Made by a program: the position numbers and the translations under genes. The notes beneath the pieces are model-generated. The model saw nothing but the letters and a program-made list of their open reading frames with translations, was not told the DNA's origin and did no database searches. Positions 37,301-44,998 of a stretch of 64,000 nucleotides of DNA are shown here, one piece after another. Every line of letters begins with the position of its first letter. Position 1 is the first letter of the stretch. Source of the DNA: Actinacidiphila guanduensis (lineage in GTDB: Bacteria; Actinomycetota; Actinomycetes; Streptomycetales; Streptomycetaceae); assembly GCF_900103985.1 (NCBI RefSeq), contig NZ_FNIE01000016.1, positions 80,083 to 144,082 of the forward strand, given 5' to 3'.

Positions 37301-38662
37301 TGGCTGCGTGACGACCGGCCGCTGCAGGGCGGCCCGTTCGGCGCCGAGCCCGCCATGGGCCCACTCACCGTGGCCACCGCCGCCCAGGCGCTGCTCTACA
37401 CCCAGTGCGACCGTACGCCCGACGCGGTGACCGAGGCGCTGGTGGCCGCCGGGCACCCGGCCGCCGACACGGTGCTGCGCGCCCTGGCCGAGGACGCCCC
37501 CGGCGCGATCTGCCGCGCGGTGGACCGCTGGGCCCACGACGCCCGGCCAGAACGCCACACCGCAGCCGCGGTGTACGGGGCCAGGGCCGCCGCCCGCACC
37601 CGGTCCGCGGACGACCGCGAGCACCTGCGGTACGCGGCCCTCGCCATCCTGGCCCGCTCCGAGGACGAGGCCCTGCACACCGCCGCCCTGGGCATCCTCG
37701 TCCGCGACCCCGCCACAAGGGTGCGCTACCTGCCCGCCGCCCTGCGGCGGTTCGCAGCCGCCGACCAGGGTCTGGAGGCCGCCGCAGTGGCCTCGGCGCT
37801 GCCCACCCATCCGGAACTGGTCCTGGACGCCTTCCGCGCCCGGCTCCAGGCGGGGCAGGGCACGGAACCGGACATCTCGCGGCTCCCCGCCCAGCCCGGC
37901 GGGCGCCCGTCCACGGGCGCGCCCCGCGCCCGCCGGGCGGAAGAGGCGCGCACTCCTGGCGTACGGCGCCGCGCGGCACCCCCCGACTCCCCGGCGGCGC
38001 CCCGTAGCCGGGGCCCGGCCACGCGCGACGCCGGGGACGTCCTGGCCGCCCTCGCCGACATCCGCGACCCCGCCCTTTCCCACCGCGTCGCCGACTTCGT
38101 GCGCCAACTCCTGCGCCACCACCCGGAGTCGGCCCCGTACGTCGCCCACTACCTCGACCTGCGGCTCGAAGGCGGCCCCGAGACGCGCGCCCACGTGCTG
38201 CCCTGGGCCACCGCCCTGCTGCGCGACCAGCCGCCCACCGTGCGGGCCGCGCTGCTGCCCGTCCTCGCCGCACCCGGCACCGCGCGGTCCCGGCCGCTGC
38301 GCCAGGAACTCCTCGACGCCGCCCTGGACTTCGAGCGTGATCCGGACGTGCTCGCCGCCCTGCTCGGCGCCGCCGCCCGCTGCGCGCCCGCCCGGCACCC
38401 CCTGCTCACCCGCGACCTCGTGCACCGCCTCGCCCTGCTGCTGACCCGTACGCCCGAGGGGGCCACCCGCTTCGACCGCACCGTCGTCGGCCTCGCCGCC
38501 GACCACCCGTTCTTCGCCCGCCTGCTGCGCAGTTGGGTCGACGACGCCCCCTGGGAGTCGCTGCTCGGCCCGAGCGCCAGACGGGGACTCACGTCGGCCA
38601 TCCCCGCGCCCGCGGGGCTCAAGCCCGCTCCGGCACCCACGGGCCTGAAGTCCACCGGCTGA
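34370..38662 (+). CDS. S1-protease-like / STAND-type NTPase / alpha-solenoid fusion protein
   Basis: A 1,430-residue protein. ATG 34370 has GGGGGAGG six bases upstream. Residues about 15-200 read as a trypsin-like domain: the LVTSHEAV histidine is His46 and the SGAPV serine is Ser162, but the site expected for the catalytic Asp reads Gly79 (YGLALVA). Residues about 250-470 look like a STAND/AAA NTPase: the P-loop is GEPGSGRTT (275-283) with Arg281 in place of Lys, a Walker B-like LTVVLDAPEE and a NACHT-style LVLGCRPELW follow. A Gly/Ala-rich low-complexity stretch occupies about residues 875-945. The rest is HEAT-like alpha-helical repeats to the C-terminus. No signal peptide or membrane helix is seen. 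Such architecture fits a sensor/effector of the conflict-protein type, but a conserved Streptomyces role is equally possible. Function unknown. Confidence 0.75.
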   Translation: MGGARTPGGVRGGTGGSPLIRVCDLAGRPRGTGFLADAEGTLVTSHEAVDGLARLVLHAPGDQVCLVEAEAVTPLPAYGLALVATVGLDVPALPIAPAGPAHPEGRVRLRLPQPVDGTVTGTCGATYTATDRFHLLDEVYALALDGAGLTAAGAQGVPSPASGAPVADAATGAVLGVIVTALHSGHRSAALAVPLRTDEGGGPLAEVLARNAATVPAHGPHLNLAGALCLTAASVGTPAAGPWREPVTRPGPAEALAAFLEDQGPAAPLVLALTGEPGSGRTTELAAFALQRTRGPRQAPTVWVRGAELRPGDGSVRDAVERSLRDAARTVGAGGLVPSGAHGLSDAVAGLARRCGRPLTVVLDAPEEMPPVLAHDLPEWTARTAAWLHTAGVRLVLGCRPELWEQMGELLPPEMLYGTRAPGGRPLPPCVRLGDLRPGEAALARARYGLPEGSVREEDARHPLTLRLLAEVRRAVGETAAAPPGEEPVGGVRVEGAAPVEGGFVGARGAGGAGGATEDFGRAVVSAGSAAPGEEAPSRGEIFGAYLDLVSLRIATRLAAGAVPPETGPGVRRLAARVAGRVHEAARHCLGPGQGEVDREAFEALFPWRTGWAAAVLGEGLLVPAGAGYRFAHEEFADWLQSLHLDLPTALHALVHRWTPAAGRPAPPAPGGEAPVRLPSRPGGRAGHPPPVPAAPPVAPAAYPRSLPVPRHRAGPVVQALRAAPEPARAVHLRALAEALECGAPPPRAPVPRRVGPVAAPEPDGDLDTETVPMPRTTADLRPGESPVATLRRREAQWWAAHLLREAVLAAPDARPYRETLRALAGSIVVRSVAAGGFAREPLGGLAAFGPWFWRRLPLPAAERLDLLRLLLPADAPPGGHGAPGAAGALAGAGGSGAGAAGSGAAGASGGAGGLSRTGALGGAGALGGSGALGSASRSGHGTAQVAHGEPGGERFLTAVARLLRDDPAVGVPAVCGWLRDDRPLQGGPFGAEPAMGPLTVATAAQALLYTQCDRTPDAVTEALVAAGHPAADTVLRALAEDAPGAICRAVDRWAHDARPERHTAAAVYGARAAARTRSADDREHLRYAALAILARSEDEALHTAALGILVRDPATRVRYLPAALRRFAAADQGLEAAAVASALPTHPELVLDAFRARLQAGQGTEPDISRLPAQPGGRPSTGAPRARRAEEARTPGVRRRAAPPDSPAAPRSRGPATRDAGDVLAALADIRDPALSHRVADFVRQLLRHHPESAPYVAHYLDLRLEGGPETRAHVLPWATALLRDQPPTVRAALLPVLAAPGTARSRPLRQELLDAALDFERDPDVLAALLGAAARCAPARHPLLTRDLVHRLALLLTRTPEGATRFDRTVVGLAADHPFFARLLRSWVDDAPWESLLGPSARRGLTSAIPAPAGLKPAPAPTGLKSTG

Positions 38663-38852
38663 CCCACCGCGCCGCGAGATGGCCGGAAACAGCCCAGGCC
38701 CGGGCGGAACGTGTGCGTCACCCCGGTGGAGACGGAAGGTCCGCGGGGTGAACCGGCGTTGTACATGGGCGTCGTGGACGAGGGGCGCCGGCCCCGGGGC
38801 TGCGGACGGCGCGATCCGCCGGCCGCCGCCCGTAGCGGCGGAGGGAGTGGTG

Positions 38853-41261
38853 ATGGCGATCGACACCGGAATGTTCGCAGTCGCAGCTCTGGACTCGGAG
38901 GGCGCGAGAGACCCCTCCGTCGTGGGGGCCAAGGCGGCCAACCTCGCGCGGTCCGCGGCGGCCGGCCTGCCCGTGCTGCCGGGCTTCGTACTGGTGGCGT
39001 CCGACCGGGCCCCACGCGCCCCGGCCGGGCACCAGGCGCTGCGGGCAGCCTGGCGCCAACTCGGCGGAGCCGAACGCCCCTTGGTGGTGCGGTCCTCCTC
39101 CGTCCACGAGGACACCGAGGCCTCCTCCATGGCCGGCCGCTTCACCTCCGTCCTCGACGTACGCGGCTGGGAGCCCTTCACCGCCGCCGTGGAGCAGGTG
39201 CTCGACTCCGCGGCAGACCCGGCGGCGGAGGCGGGCGAGGACCCCCTGCACGACATGGCCGTCCTGGTGCAGCCGATGCTCAGCTCCACCGCGGGCGGCG
39301 TGATGTTCGGCGCCGACCCCGTCGAGGGCCGCTACGACCACATCCTGGTCAGCGCCGTGGACGGCGGCCCCGACCAGCTGGTCGACGGCAGCACCCAGGG
39401 CGTGCGCTACCAACTGACCCGCCACGGCCGCCTCCTGCGGACCGAACCCGCGCTGCCCCGCGGCCGCGGCCCTCTCGGCCGGCAGCGGCTGAACCGGCTG
39501 GTGCGCCTGGCCCGCCGTACCGAGAAGGTCCACGGAGCCCCGCAGGACATCGAGTTCGGCTTCGACGGCGACGGGCGGCTGTGGCTCTTCCAGGCCCGGC
39601 CGATCACCGCCATGGCGGCCCGGCCCCGCCGCGGCGCCCGCCTGCTCGGCCCCGGCCCGGTCGCCGAGACCCTGCCCGGCGTCCTGCAGCCGCTGGAGGA
39701 GGACCTGTGGCTCGCCCCGATGAACCGCGGCCTCGCCCTGGCCCTGGACATCGCCGGCGCCGCGCCCCGCCGCAAGCTGCGCCGCCTGCCGGTCGCCACC
39801 ACCGTGGACGGCAGGGCCGCAGCCGACCTGCGCCTCCTGGGCGCGGTGCCACCCGCGCACCCCGTGCTCACCTTCATGAACCCCGCCCCCGGCGCCCGGC
39901 GCGCCGCGGCCGCCTGGCGGGTGGGCCGGCTGCGCACCGCGCTGCCGCTGCTGGCCCGCAACCTGATGGCCGAGGTCGACAAGCAGCTGCACGACCTGGC
40001 CGAACCCCGGCAGATGCTCGGCGGCGAACTGCTGTCCGCCGTCGCCTGGGGACGCGAGGTGCTGGCCTCGCTGCACGCCCAGGAGTCGCTGGCCGGAGCC
40101 CTGCTCGACACCGACACCGGCAGCACCGCCGCGGGCGAGGCCCTGGCCGTGCTCGCCGAGGGCCGCCACGGCGGCAGCACCGACGAGGAACTGATCGCCC
40201 ACCACCCCGTCCTGCTCGCCCTGGTGCCGCCCTCACTCGACGGCTCCGCGTCCCTGCCCGCGCAGGCCGGCTGGAACGGGGTGCCGCGCGGCATCGGCTT
40301 CCTATCGGTACGCGAGGGGCTGCGGCTGCGCATCCGCTGGGTGCAGGAGATGCAGGCGCGGATGGTGCGCGAGATGGGCATCCGGATGGACGAGCGGTGC
40401 GCGGCCGGCGAGCGCGGCCGGATCGCGCTGCTGCGGTGGGGCGAGCTGGTGACCTCGGCCGAGGGCGGGGCGCGTCCCGCCGACCTCGCCGAGCGCGTAC
40501 CGCGGCCGCGGACCCCGCCGCTGCCTGCCGCGTTCCGGCTCGCCGGTGGCCGCCCGCAGGCCGTCGCCGCCCGGCCGCGCCGCCGCTTCCTCGGGCTGCC
40601 GGGCCGCGGCGAGGCCGCCGGTGCCGCGGGGCAGGAGGGGCAGGGCGCCGGCGGCGGGTACGGCACCGGCACCGTGTGGGACGGCCGCGGCGAGCGTCCG
40701 GCCGGCGCGGTGCTGGTCACCGGCACCCTCGACCCCGCGCTCGCCCCGCTGCTGCCGGGGCTGGCCGGACTGGTCGCCGAGACGGGCAGCGTGCTGTCGC
40801 ACCTGGCGGTGCTGGCCCGCGAGTACGGGGTGCCGACCGCTGTCGGCGTGCCGCGGGCGCTCGCGCGGTTCGCCCCGGGAACGGTGGTCACCGTCGACGG
40901 GGCGACAGGGGCGGTGCGGGCGGTGCCGGGGGAGCCGGCGGGCTCGGTGGGTTCGGTGGGGGCGTCGTCGCAGGCCGAGCCGCTGCCGGGCGGTCCCCTG
41001 GCGGACGCACCACAGGCAGGCGGGCCCTCCGCGGGCGGACCCCGGCCGGACGAGAGCCTGCCTCACGGACCCGTGCCCGAGGCGTCCCTGCCGGGCGGAC
41101 CTCCGCCGGACGGACTCTTGTCGGACGCGTCCCTCCCGAACGGACCCCTGCCCGACGCGTCCCTGCCGAGCCCGCCGCCGGCAGGTGACCGTACGGGCGG
41201 CCTCGACGGGGCCGATGCCCGTGGGGCGCAGGGCACGCGGGCCAAGGGGGCGGCGGCATGA
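38853..41261 (+). CDS. PEP-synthase/rifampin-phosphotransferase-like protein with repeat tail
   Basis: An 802-residue protein. Residues 1-260 match the PPDK N-terminal ATP-grasp domain (VVRSSSVHEDTEASSMAGRF and IEFGFDGDGRLWLFQARPI). A helical middle domain follows, then a PEP-utiliser swivelling domain with His650 in GSVLSHLAVLAREYGVPTAVG. This is the order of PEP synthases and of rifampin phosphotransferase; the substrate is not evident. The last ~100 residues are degenerate ten-residue units (type GPLPDASLP) and probably disordered. ATG 38853 follows GGAGGGAG; two GTG codons lie immediately before it in frame. The stop overlaps the next gene as ATGA. Confidence 0.8.
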   Translation: MAIDTGMFAVAALDSEGARDPSVVGAKAANLARSAAAGLPVLPGFVLVASDRAPRAPAGHQALRAAWRQLGGAERPLVVRSSSVHEDTEASSMAGRFTSVLDVRGWEPFTAAVEQVLDSAADPAAEAGEDPLHDMAVLVQPMLSSTAGGVMFGADPVEGRYDHILVSAVDGGPDQLVDGSTQGVRYQLTRHGRLLRTEPALPRGRGPLGRQRLNRLVRLARRTEKVHGAPQDIEFGFDGDGRLWLFQARPITAMAARPRRGARLLGPGPVAETLPGVLQPLEEDLWLAPMNRGLALALDIAGAAPRRKLRRLPVATTVDGRAAADLRLLGAVPPAHPVLTFMNPAPGARRAAAAWRVGRLRTALPLLARNLMAEVDKQLHDLAEPRQMLGGELLSAVAWGREVLASLHAQESLAGALLDTDTGSTAAGEALAVLAEGRHGGSTDEELIAHHPVLLALVPPSLDGSASLPAQAGWNGVPRGIGFLSVREGLRLRIRWVQEMQARMVREMGIRMDERCAAGERGRIALLRWGELVTSAEGGARPADLAERVPRPRTPPLPAAFRLAGGRPQAVAARPRRRFLGLPGRGEAAGAAGQEGQGAGGGYGTGTVWDGRGERPAGAVLVTGTLDPALAPLLPGLAGLVAETGSVLSHLAVLAREYGVPTAVGVPRALARFAPGTVVTVDGATGAVRAVPGEPAGSVGSVGASSQAEPLPGGPLADAPQAGGPSAGGPRPDESLPHGPVPEASLPGGPPPDGLLSDASLPNGPLPDASLPSPPPAGDRTGGLDGADARGAQGTRAKGAAA

Positions 41262-42172
41262 GGTATGTCAGCTACCTCTTCGGCGGCCTGTCCACCCTCG
41301 CGGCCGCCATCTACCTGGTCGTCTACCTCTACCGCTGGGAGTGGCAGCGGGCCGTGCTCTGCGGGGTGCTGCTGCTGGCCGTGGAGGGCTTCCTCGTCTG
41401 CGCGCTGCTGCTCGGCAGGATGGCGCGGCTGGAGCGGCGGCTCAACGACAGCGACGCCCGCGCCGACGAGATCCGCCGCACCCTTGAACACTCCCGCGAC
41501 CAGGCCAACCCGCACCCCTTCCGCTGGCTCGGCACCGACCACCGCGAGAGCGGCGGCACCCGCACCTTCGTCTTCGTCCCCATGCTCATGGTCACCGGCG
41601 CCGCCCTGTCCGGCGTCGCCTGGGTGATCCAGAAGATAGCCGCCGCCACCGCCAGGCCCGGCGCCGAACGCCACCTCGCCGGACGCCTCGCGCCCCTCGC
41701 CGCCCCGGCGGGCGGCGTACTCGGCGTCGTCCCGCGCCCCGACGACCGGCCCGCCGTGCCGCCCGCCCGCCGACTGCGCCCGGCGCTGGCCGCGGTCGGC
41801 AGCGTGGCCGCGGTCGCCCTGCTCGTCTGGGGCGTCCACGCCCTGGCCGACGCCACCGAGACCCGCGAGGAGGTCCGGCCCAGCGCTGCCGCCACCACCG
41901 TGGTCTTCCAGGTCCGGGTGCACGGCGCCGCCGGCCCGGCGGCACGGGACCTGGCCGCGCGCGACCTGTGGGAGGGCTGCCGCCGCTCGACCTCCAGCGT
42001 CAGCATCGACGCGAGCCTGGGCTCGCTGTCCGACGGCGTCTACGCCGGGGTGGTGCGCCCCGCGCTCAGCGCCCACGACGCGATGCGGCTGCGCGGGTGC
42101 CTCACCGACGCCAGCGCCAACCGGGTCCGCGCCAAGATCCTCGGCACCGGGCAGGCCGCACTGCCGCACTGA
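41258..42172 (+). CDS. conserved membrane protein, four predicted helices
   Basis: A 304-residue protein. Two hydrophobic helices lie at residues 5-55, a third near 105-130 and a fourth near 175-200. Between the second and third is a charged helical segment (RLERRLNDSDARADEIRRTLEHS) that may form a short coiled coil. After the last helix is a 100-residue domain with two cysteines (EGCRRST and LRGCLTD), probably outside the cell. It overlaps the PEP-synthase-like gene by four bases, so the two products probably work together. No family recognised. Confidence 0.7.
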   Translation: MRYVSYLFGGLSTLAAAIYLVVYLYRWEWQRAVLCGVLLLAVEGFLVCALLLGRMARLERRLNDSDARADEIRRTLEHSRDQANPHPFRWLGTDHRESGGTRTFVFVPMLMVTGAALSGVAWVIQKIAAATARPGAERHLAGRLAPLAAPAGGVLGVVPRPDDRPAVPPARRLRPALAAVGSVAAVALLVWGVHALADATETREEVRPSAAATTVVFQVRVHGAAGPAARDLAARDLWEGCRRSTSSVSIDASLGSLSDGVYAGVVRPALSAHDAMRLRGCLTDASANRVRAKILGTGQAALPH

Positions 42173-42309
42173 GACCGCCTCGACGGGTGCCAACCGCCGC
42201 ACCGCCGAGAGGCGTTCACCTCACCCCGGTAGCCTGCGGGGGCGGGCCGCCCTGCCGGACAGGCAACGACGGCCCCCGTCCCCGGCCCCGTCCTGGCGGT
42301 GAAACCAGC

Positions 42310-43035
42310 GTGTCCGAGCACAGCGTCCCCTCCCTGTCCGCCCTGCTGCCCGCACCCGCGGCACCGCAGCCACCCTCGGCAACGTGGCGCCGGCCCGCCC
42401 TGCGCGCCGCGCGGGTCCTGCTCTCCTGCCTGCTCGGCTACGGCCTGCTGTGGGCCGCATCCGCGGGCGGCATGCTCGCCCTGTCCCAGTGGGCCCGGCA
42501 CGACGCCCCGGCGGGCCACCGGACCCCCGCCGGCATCAACCACTTCCTGCGCGTGGACGCCAAGCTCTACCGCGGCTCGGCCCCCACCGCGGCCGGCTAC
42601 CGCGAACTCGCCGACGACGGCGTCACCACCGTCGTCGACCTGCGCGCCGAGGACCTGTCCGCCCGCGAACTCGCCTTGCCCGCCCACGCCGGCCTCACCG
42701 CCGTCCGGCTGCCCGTCCGCGACGGCCAGACCCCCACCGAGCACCAGGTCGACACCTTCCTGCGGGTCGTCCGCGACGCCCCCGGCCCCGTCTTCGTCCA
42801 CTGCGGCGCCGGCGTCGGCCGCACCGGCGCCATGACCGCCGCCTACCTCGTCCGCACCGGCCAGGCCACTTCCGGCCGGGCCGCCCTGCGCACGGTGGCC
42901 GTCGGCCCGCCCTCCATCGAGCAGGTCTACTACGTGCTGCACGCCGGCCGGCACACCAGCGCCCAGCCGCCCCTCCTGGTCAGCGGCATCAGCCGCCTTC
43001 TGGACGCCCCGCGGCGGATCGCCGCCTCCCTGTGA
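42310..43035 (+). CDS. membrane-anchored dual-specificity/tyrosine phosphatase
   Basis: A 241-residue protein. A hydrophobic segment at about residues 34-58 suggests an N-terminal anchor. The phosphatase domain follows, with the P-loop VHCGAGVGRTG: nucleophile Cys165 and Arg171. The general-acid Asp is probably Asp138 in LPVRDGQTP. Plus-strand neighbours are a membrane protein and ribF. The GTG start is supported only by a weak GGCGGTGA. Substrate unknown (phosphotyrosine, phosphoinositide or other phosphate ester). Confidence 0.82.
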   Translation: MSEHSVPSLSALLPAPAAPQPPSATWRRPALRAARVLLSCLLGYGLLWAASAGGMLALSQWARHDAPAGHRTPAGINHFLRVDAKLYRGSAPTAAGYRELADDGVTTVVDLRAEDLSARELALPAHAGLTAVRLPVRDGQTPTEHQVDTFLRVVRDAPGPVFVHCGAGVGRTGAMTAAYLVRTGQATSGRAALRTVAVGPPSIEQVYYVLHAGRHTSAQPPLLVSGISRLLDAPRRIAASL

Positions 43036-43183
43036 CGGCGGTCACGGCCCCCACAGGGCCCCGTTCCGTGCCGATGGGGACCCGCGCGCCAGGGCATGGC
43101 AGGCTTGGCACAGCAGCAAACAGCAGGACGAGCGCGCCGGCGACCGGGCCGGCCGACACGACCGGAAGAAGCGGAGCGTCAAG

Positions 43184-44143
43184 GTGCAGCGCTGGCGGGG
43201 CTTGGAAGACGTTCCCGGCGACTGGGGTCGCAGCGTCGTCACCATCGGTTCGTACGACGGGGTGCACCGCGGCCACCAGCTGATCATGGGCCGGACGGTG
43301 GAGCGGGCCCGCGAACTCGGCCTGCCCTCCGTCGTCGTCACCTTCGACCCGCACCCCAGCGAGGTGGTCCGCCCCGGCAGCCACCCGCCGCTGCTCACCG
43401 CCCACCACCGCCGCGCCGAACTCGTGGCCGCCCTCGGTGTGGACGCCCTGCTGATCCTGCCCTTCACCACGGAGTTCTCCAGGCTCACGCCGAGCGAGTT
43501 CGTCCGCGCGACCCTCGTGGACGGCCTGCACGCCAAACTCGTCGTGGAGGGCCCCAATTTCCGCTTCGGCCACAAGGCCGCCGGCGACGTCGACTTCCTC
43601 TCCGCCCTCGGGCTGAAGTACGACTACGACCTGGAGGTCGTGGACCTCTTCGTCCGCGGCGAGGCCGGCGGCGGCGAACCCTTCTCCTCCACCCTCACCC
43701 GCCGGCTCATCGCGGAGGGTGACGTCGCCGGGGCCGCCGAAGTGCTCGGCCGCCCGCACCGCGTCGAAGGCGTCGTCGTCCGCGGCGCCCAGCGCGGCCG
43801 CGAACTCGGCTACCCCACCGCCAACGTCGAGACCCTTCCGCACACCGCCATCCCCGCCGACGGTGTCTACGCGGGCTGGCTCCACGTCGAGGGCGAACCC
43901 ATGCCCGCCGCCATCTCCGTCGGCACCAACCCCACCTTCGACGGCACCGCCCGCACCGTGGAGGCCTACGCCATCGACCGCGTGGGCCTCGACCTCTACG
44001 GCCTCCACGTCGCCGTCGACTTCCTCGCCTATCTGCGCGGCATGGAGAAGTTCGACACCATCGAGGCGTTGCTGGAGCGGATGGCCGACGACGTCAAGCG
44101 GGCCCGCGAACTCCTGGAGACCACCGAGGCCCCCCAGATCTGA
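43184..44143 (+). CDS. ribF: bifunctional riboflavin kinase/FAD synthetase
   Basis: A 319-residue enzyme that makes FMN from riboflavin and then FAD. The N-terminal nucleotidyltransferase domain has GSYDGVHRGHQ and the RFGHKAAGD region. The C-terminal kinase domain carries GYPTANVE. It follows the truB neighbourhood as in other streptomycetes, although three extra genes lie between here. The stop is 13 bases from the stop of the convergent response regulator gene. Confidence 0.95.
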   Translation: MQRWRGLEDVPGDWGRSVVTIGSYDGVHRGHQLIMGRTVERARELGLPSVVVTFDPHPSEVVRPGSHPPLLTAHHRRAELVAALGVDALLILPFTTEFSRLTPSEFVRATLVDGLHAKLVVEGPNFRFGHKAAGDVDFLSALGLKYDYDLEVVDLFVRGEAGGGEPFSSTLTRRLIAEGDVAGAAEVLGRPHRVEGVVVRGAQRGRELGYPTANVETLPHTAIPADGVYAGWLHVEGEPMPAAISVGTNPTFDGTARTVEAYAIDRVGLDLYGLHVAVDFLAYLRGMEKFDTIEALLERMADDVKRARELLETTEAPQI

Positions 44144-44144
44144 C

Positions 44145-44169
44145 CCGTCCCTCGCGTCACCCGGGACGG
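44145..44169. terminator. short hairpin between convergent ribF and the response regulator
   Basis: CCGTCCC (44145-44151) pairs perfectly with GGGACGG (44163-44169) across an 11-base loop. It overlaps the last codons of the regulator gene and could act for both strands. Confidence 0.5.
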
Positions 44170-44984
44170 ACCAGGCGGGTCTCGTAGGCGAACACCACCG
44201 CCTGCACCCGGTCGCGCAGTTCGAGCTTGACCAGGATGCGGCCGAAGTGCGTCTTCACCGTCGCCTCCGCGAGGTGGAGCGTCTCCGCGATCTCCGAGTT
44301 GGACAGCCCCCGTCCCACCTCGACCAGCACCTCCCGCTCCCGCGCGGTGAGCCGGGCGAGCCGCTCGTCCTCCCCGCGCCCCGCCCCGTCCTCCTTCGAC
44401 GGCAACTGGTGCGCGAACCGCTCCAGCAGCAGCCGCGTCACGCGCGGCGCCACCACCGCGTCCCCCGCCGCCACCGCCCTGATCGCCCCCAGCAACTCCT
44501 CCGGCAGCGCGTTCTTCAGCAAGAACCCCGACGCACCCGCCTTCAGCCCGGCGAACGCGTAGACGTCCAGGTCGAACGTCGTCAGGATCAGCACCCGCGA
44601 TTGCGGACACGCCTCCACGATCCTCGCCGTCGCCTCGATCCCGTCCATCCCCGGCATCCGCACATCCATCAGCACCACATCGGGCCGCAACGCCCGCGCC
44701 TGCCGTACCGCACCGGCCCCATCGCCCGCCTCACCCACCGGCACTATGTCCGCCTGCGCGTCCAGCACCATCTGGAACGCCATCCGCAGCAGCGGCTCGT
44801 CGTCCACCAGCAGCACCCGGATCGGCCCGCCGCCCTTCCCGCTCCCTCCGCTCTCCTGCCCCGGCTCGCTCCGCTGCGCCGGAACCGCCGCTCCCGGACC
44901 GGCTCCCACCGCCCCGGCGCCCTCCGCGCCGGCCACGGATGGATCCGACCCCCCGCCCTCGCCCACATCCGCCGACCCGCTCAT
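44157..44984 (-). CDS. NarL/LuxR-type response regulator
   Basis: A 275-residue regulator. A Gly/Ala-rich lead of about 54 residues precedes the receiver domain (IRVLLVDDEPLLRMAF); the phosphoacceptor is Asp107 in VLMDVRMPG and the conserved Lys is in GFLLKNALP. The C-terminal LuxR helix-turn-helix is LTAREREVLVEVGRGLSNSEIAETL. ATG 44984 has GGGAGG eight bases upstream and lies 15 bases after the kinase stop. It is the last gene of the ABC/two-component operon and probably controls it. Confidence 0.88.
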   Translation of the reverse strand: MSGSADVGEGGGSDPSVAGAEGAGAVGAGPGAAVPAQRSEPGQESGGSGKGGGPIRVLLVDDEPLLRMAFQMVLDAQADIVPVGEAGDGAGAVRQARALRPDVVLMDVRMPGMDGIEATARIVEACPQSRVLILTTFDLDVYAFAGLKAGASGFLLKNALPEELLGAIRAVAAGDAVVAPRVTRLLLERFAHQLPSKEDGAGRGEDERLARLTAREREVLVEVGRGLSNSEIAETLHLAEATVKTHFGRILVKLELRDRVQAVVFAYETRLVRPG

Positions 44985-44998
44985 CACACCTGCCTCCC

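Noticed and set aside
36710..39289. An 859-codon minus-strand frame opposite the giant protein
   Set aside because: No ribosome-binding site, no recognisable domain, and it crosses two supported plus-strand genes.
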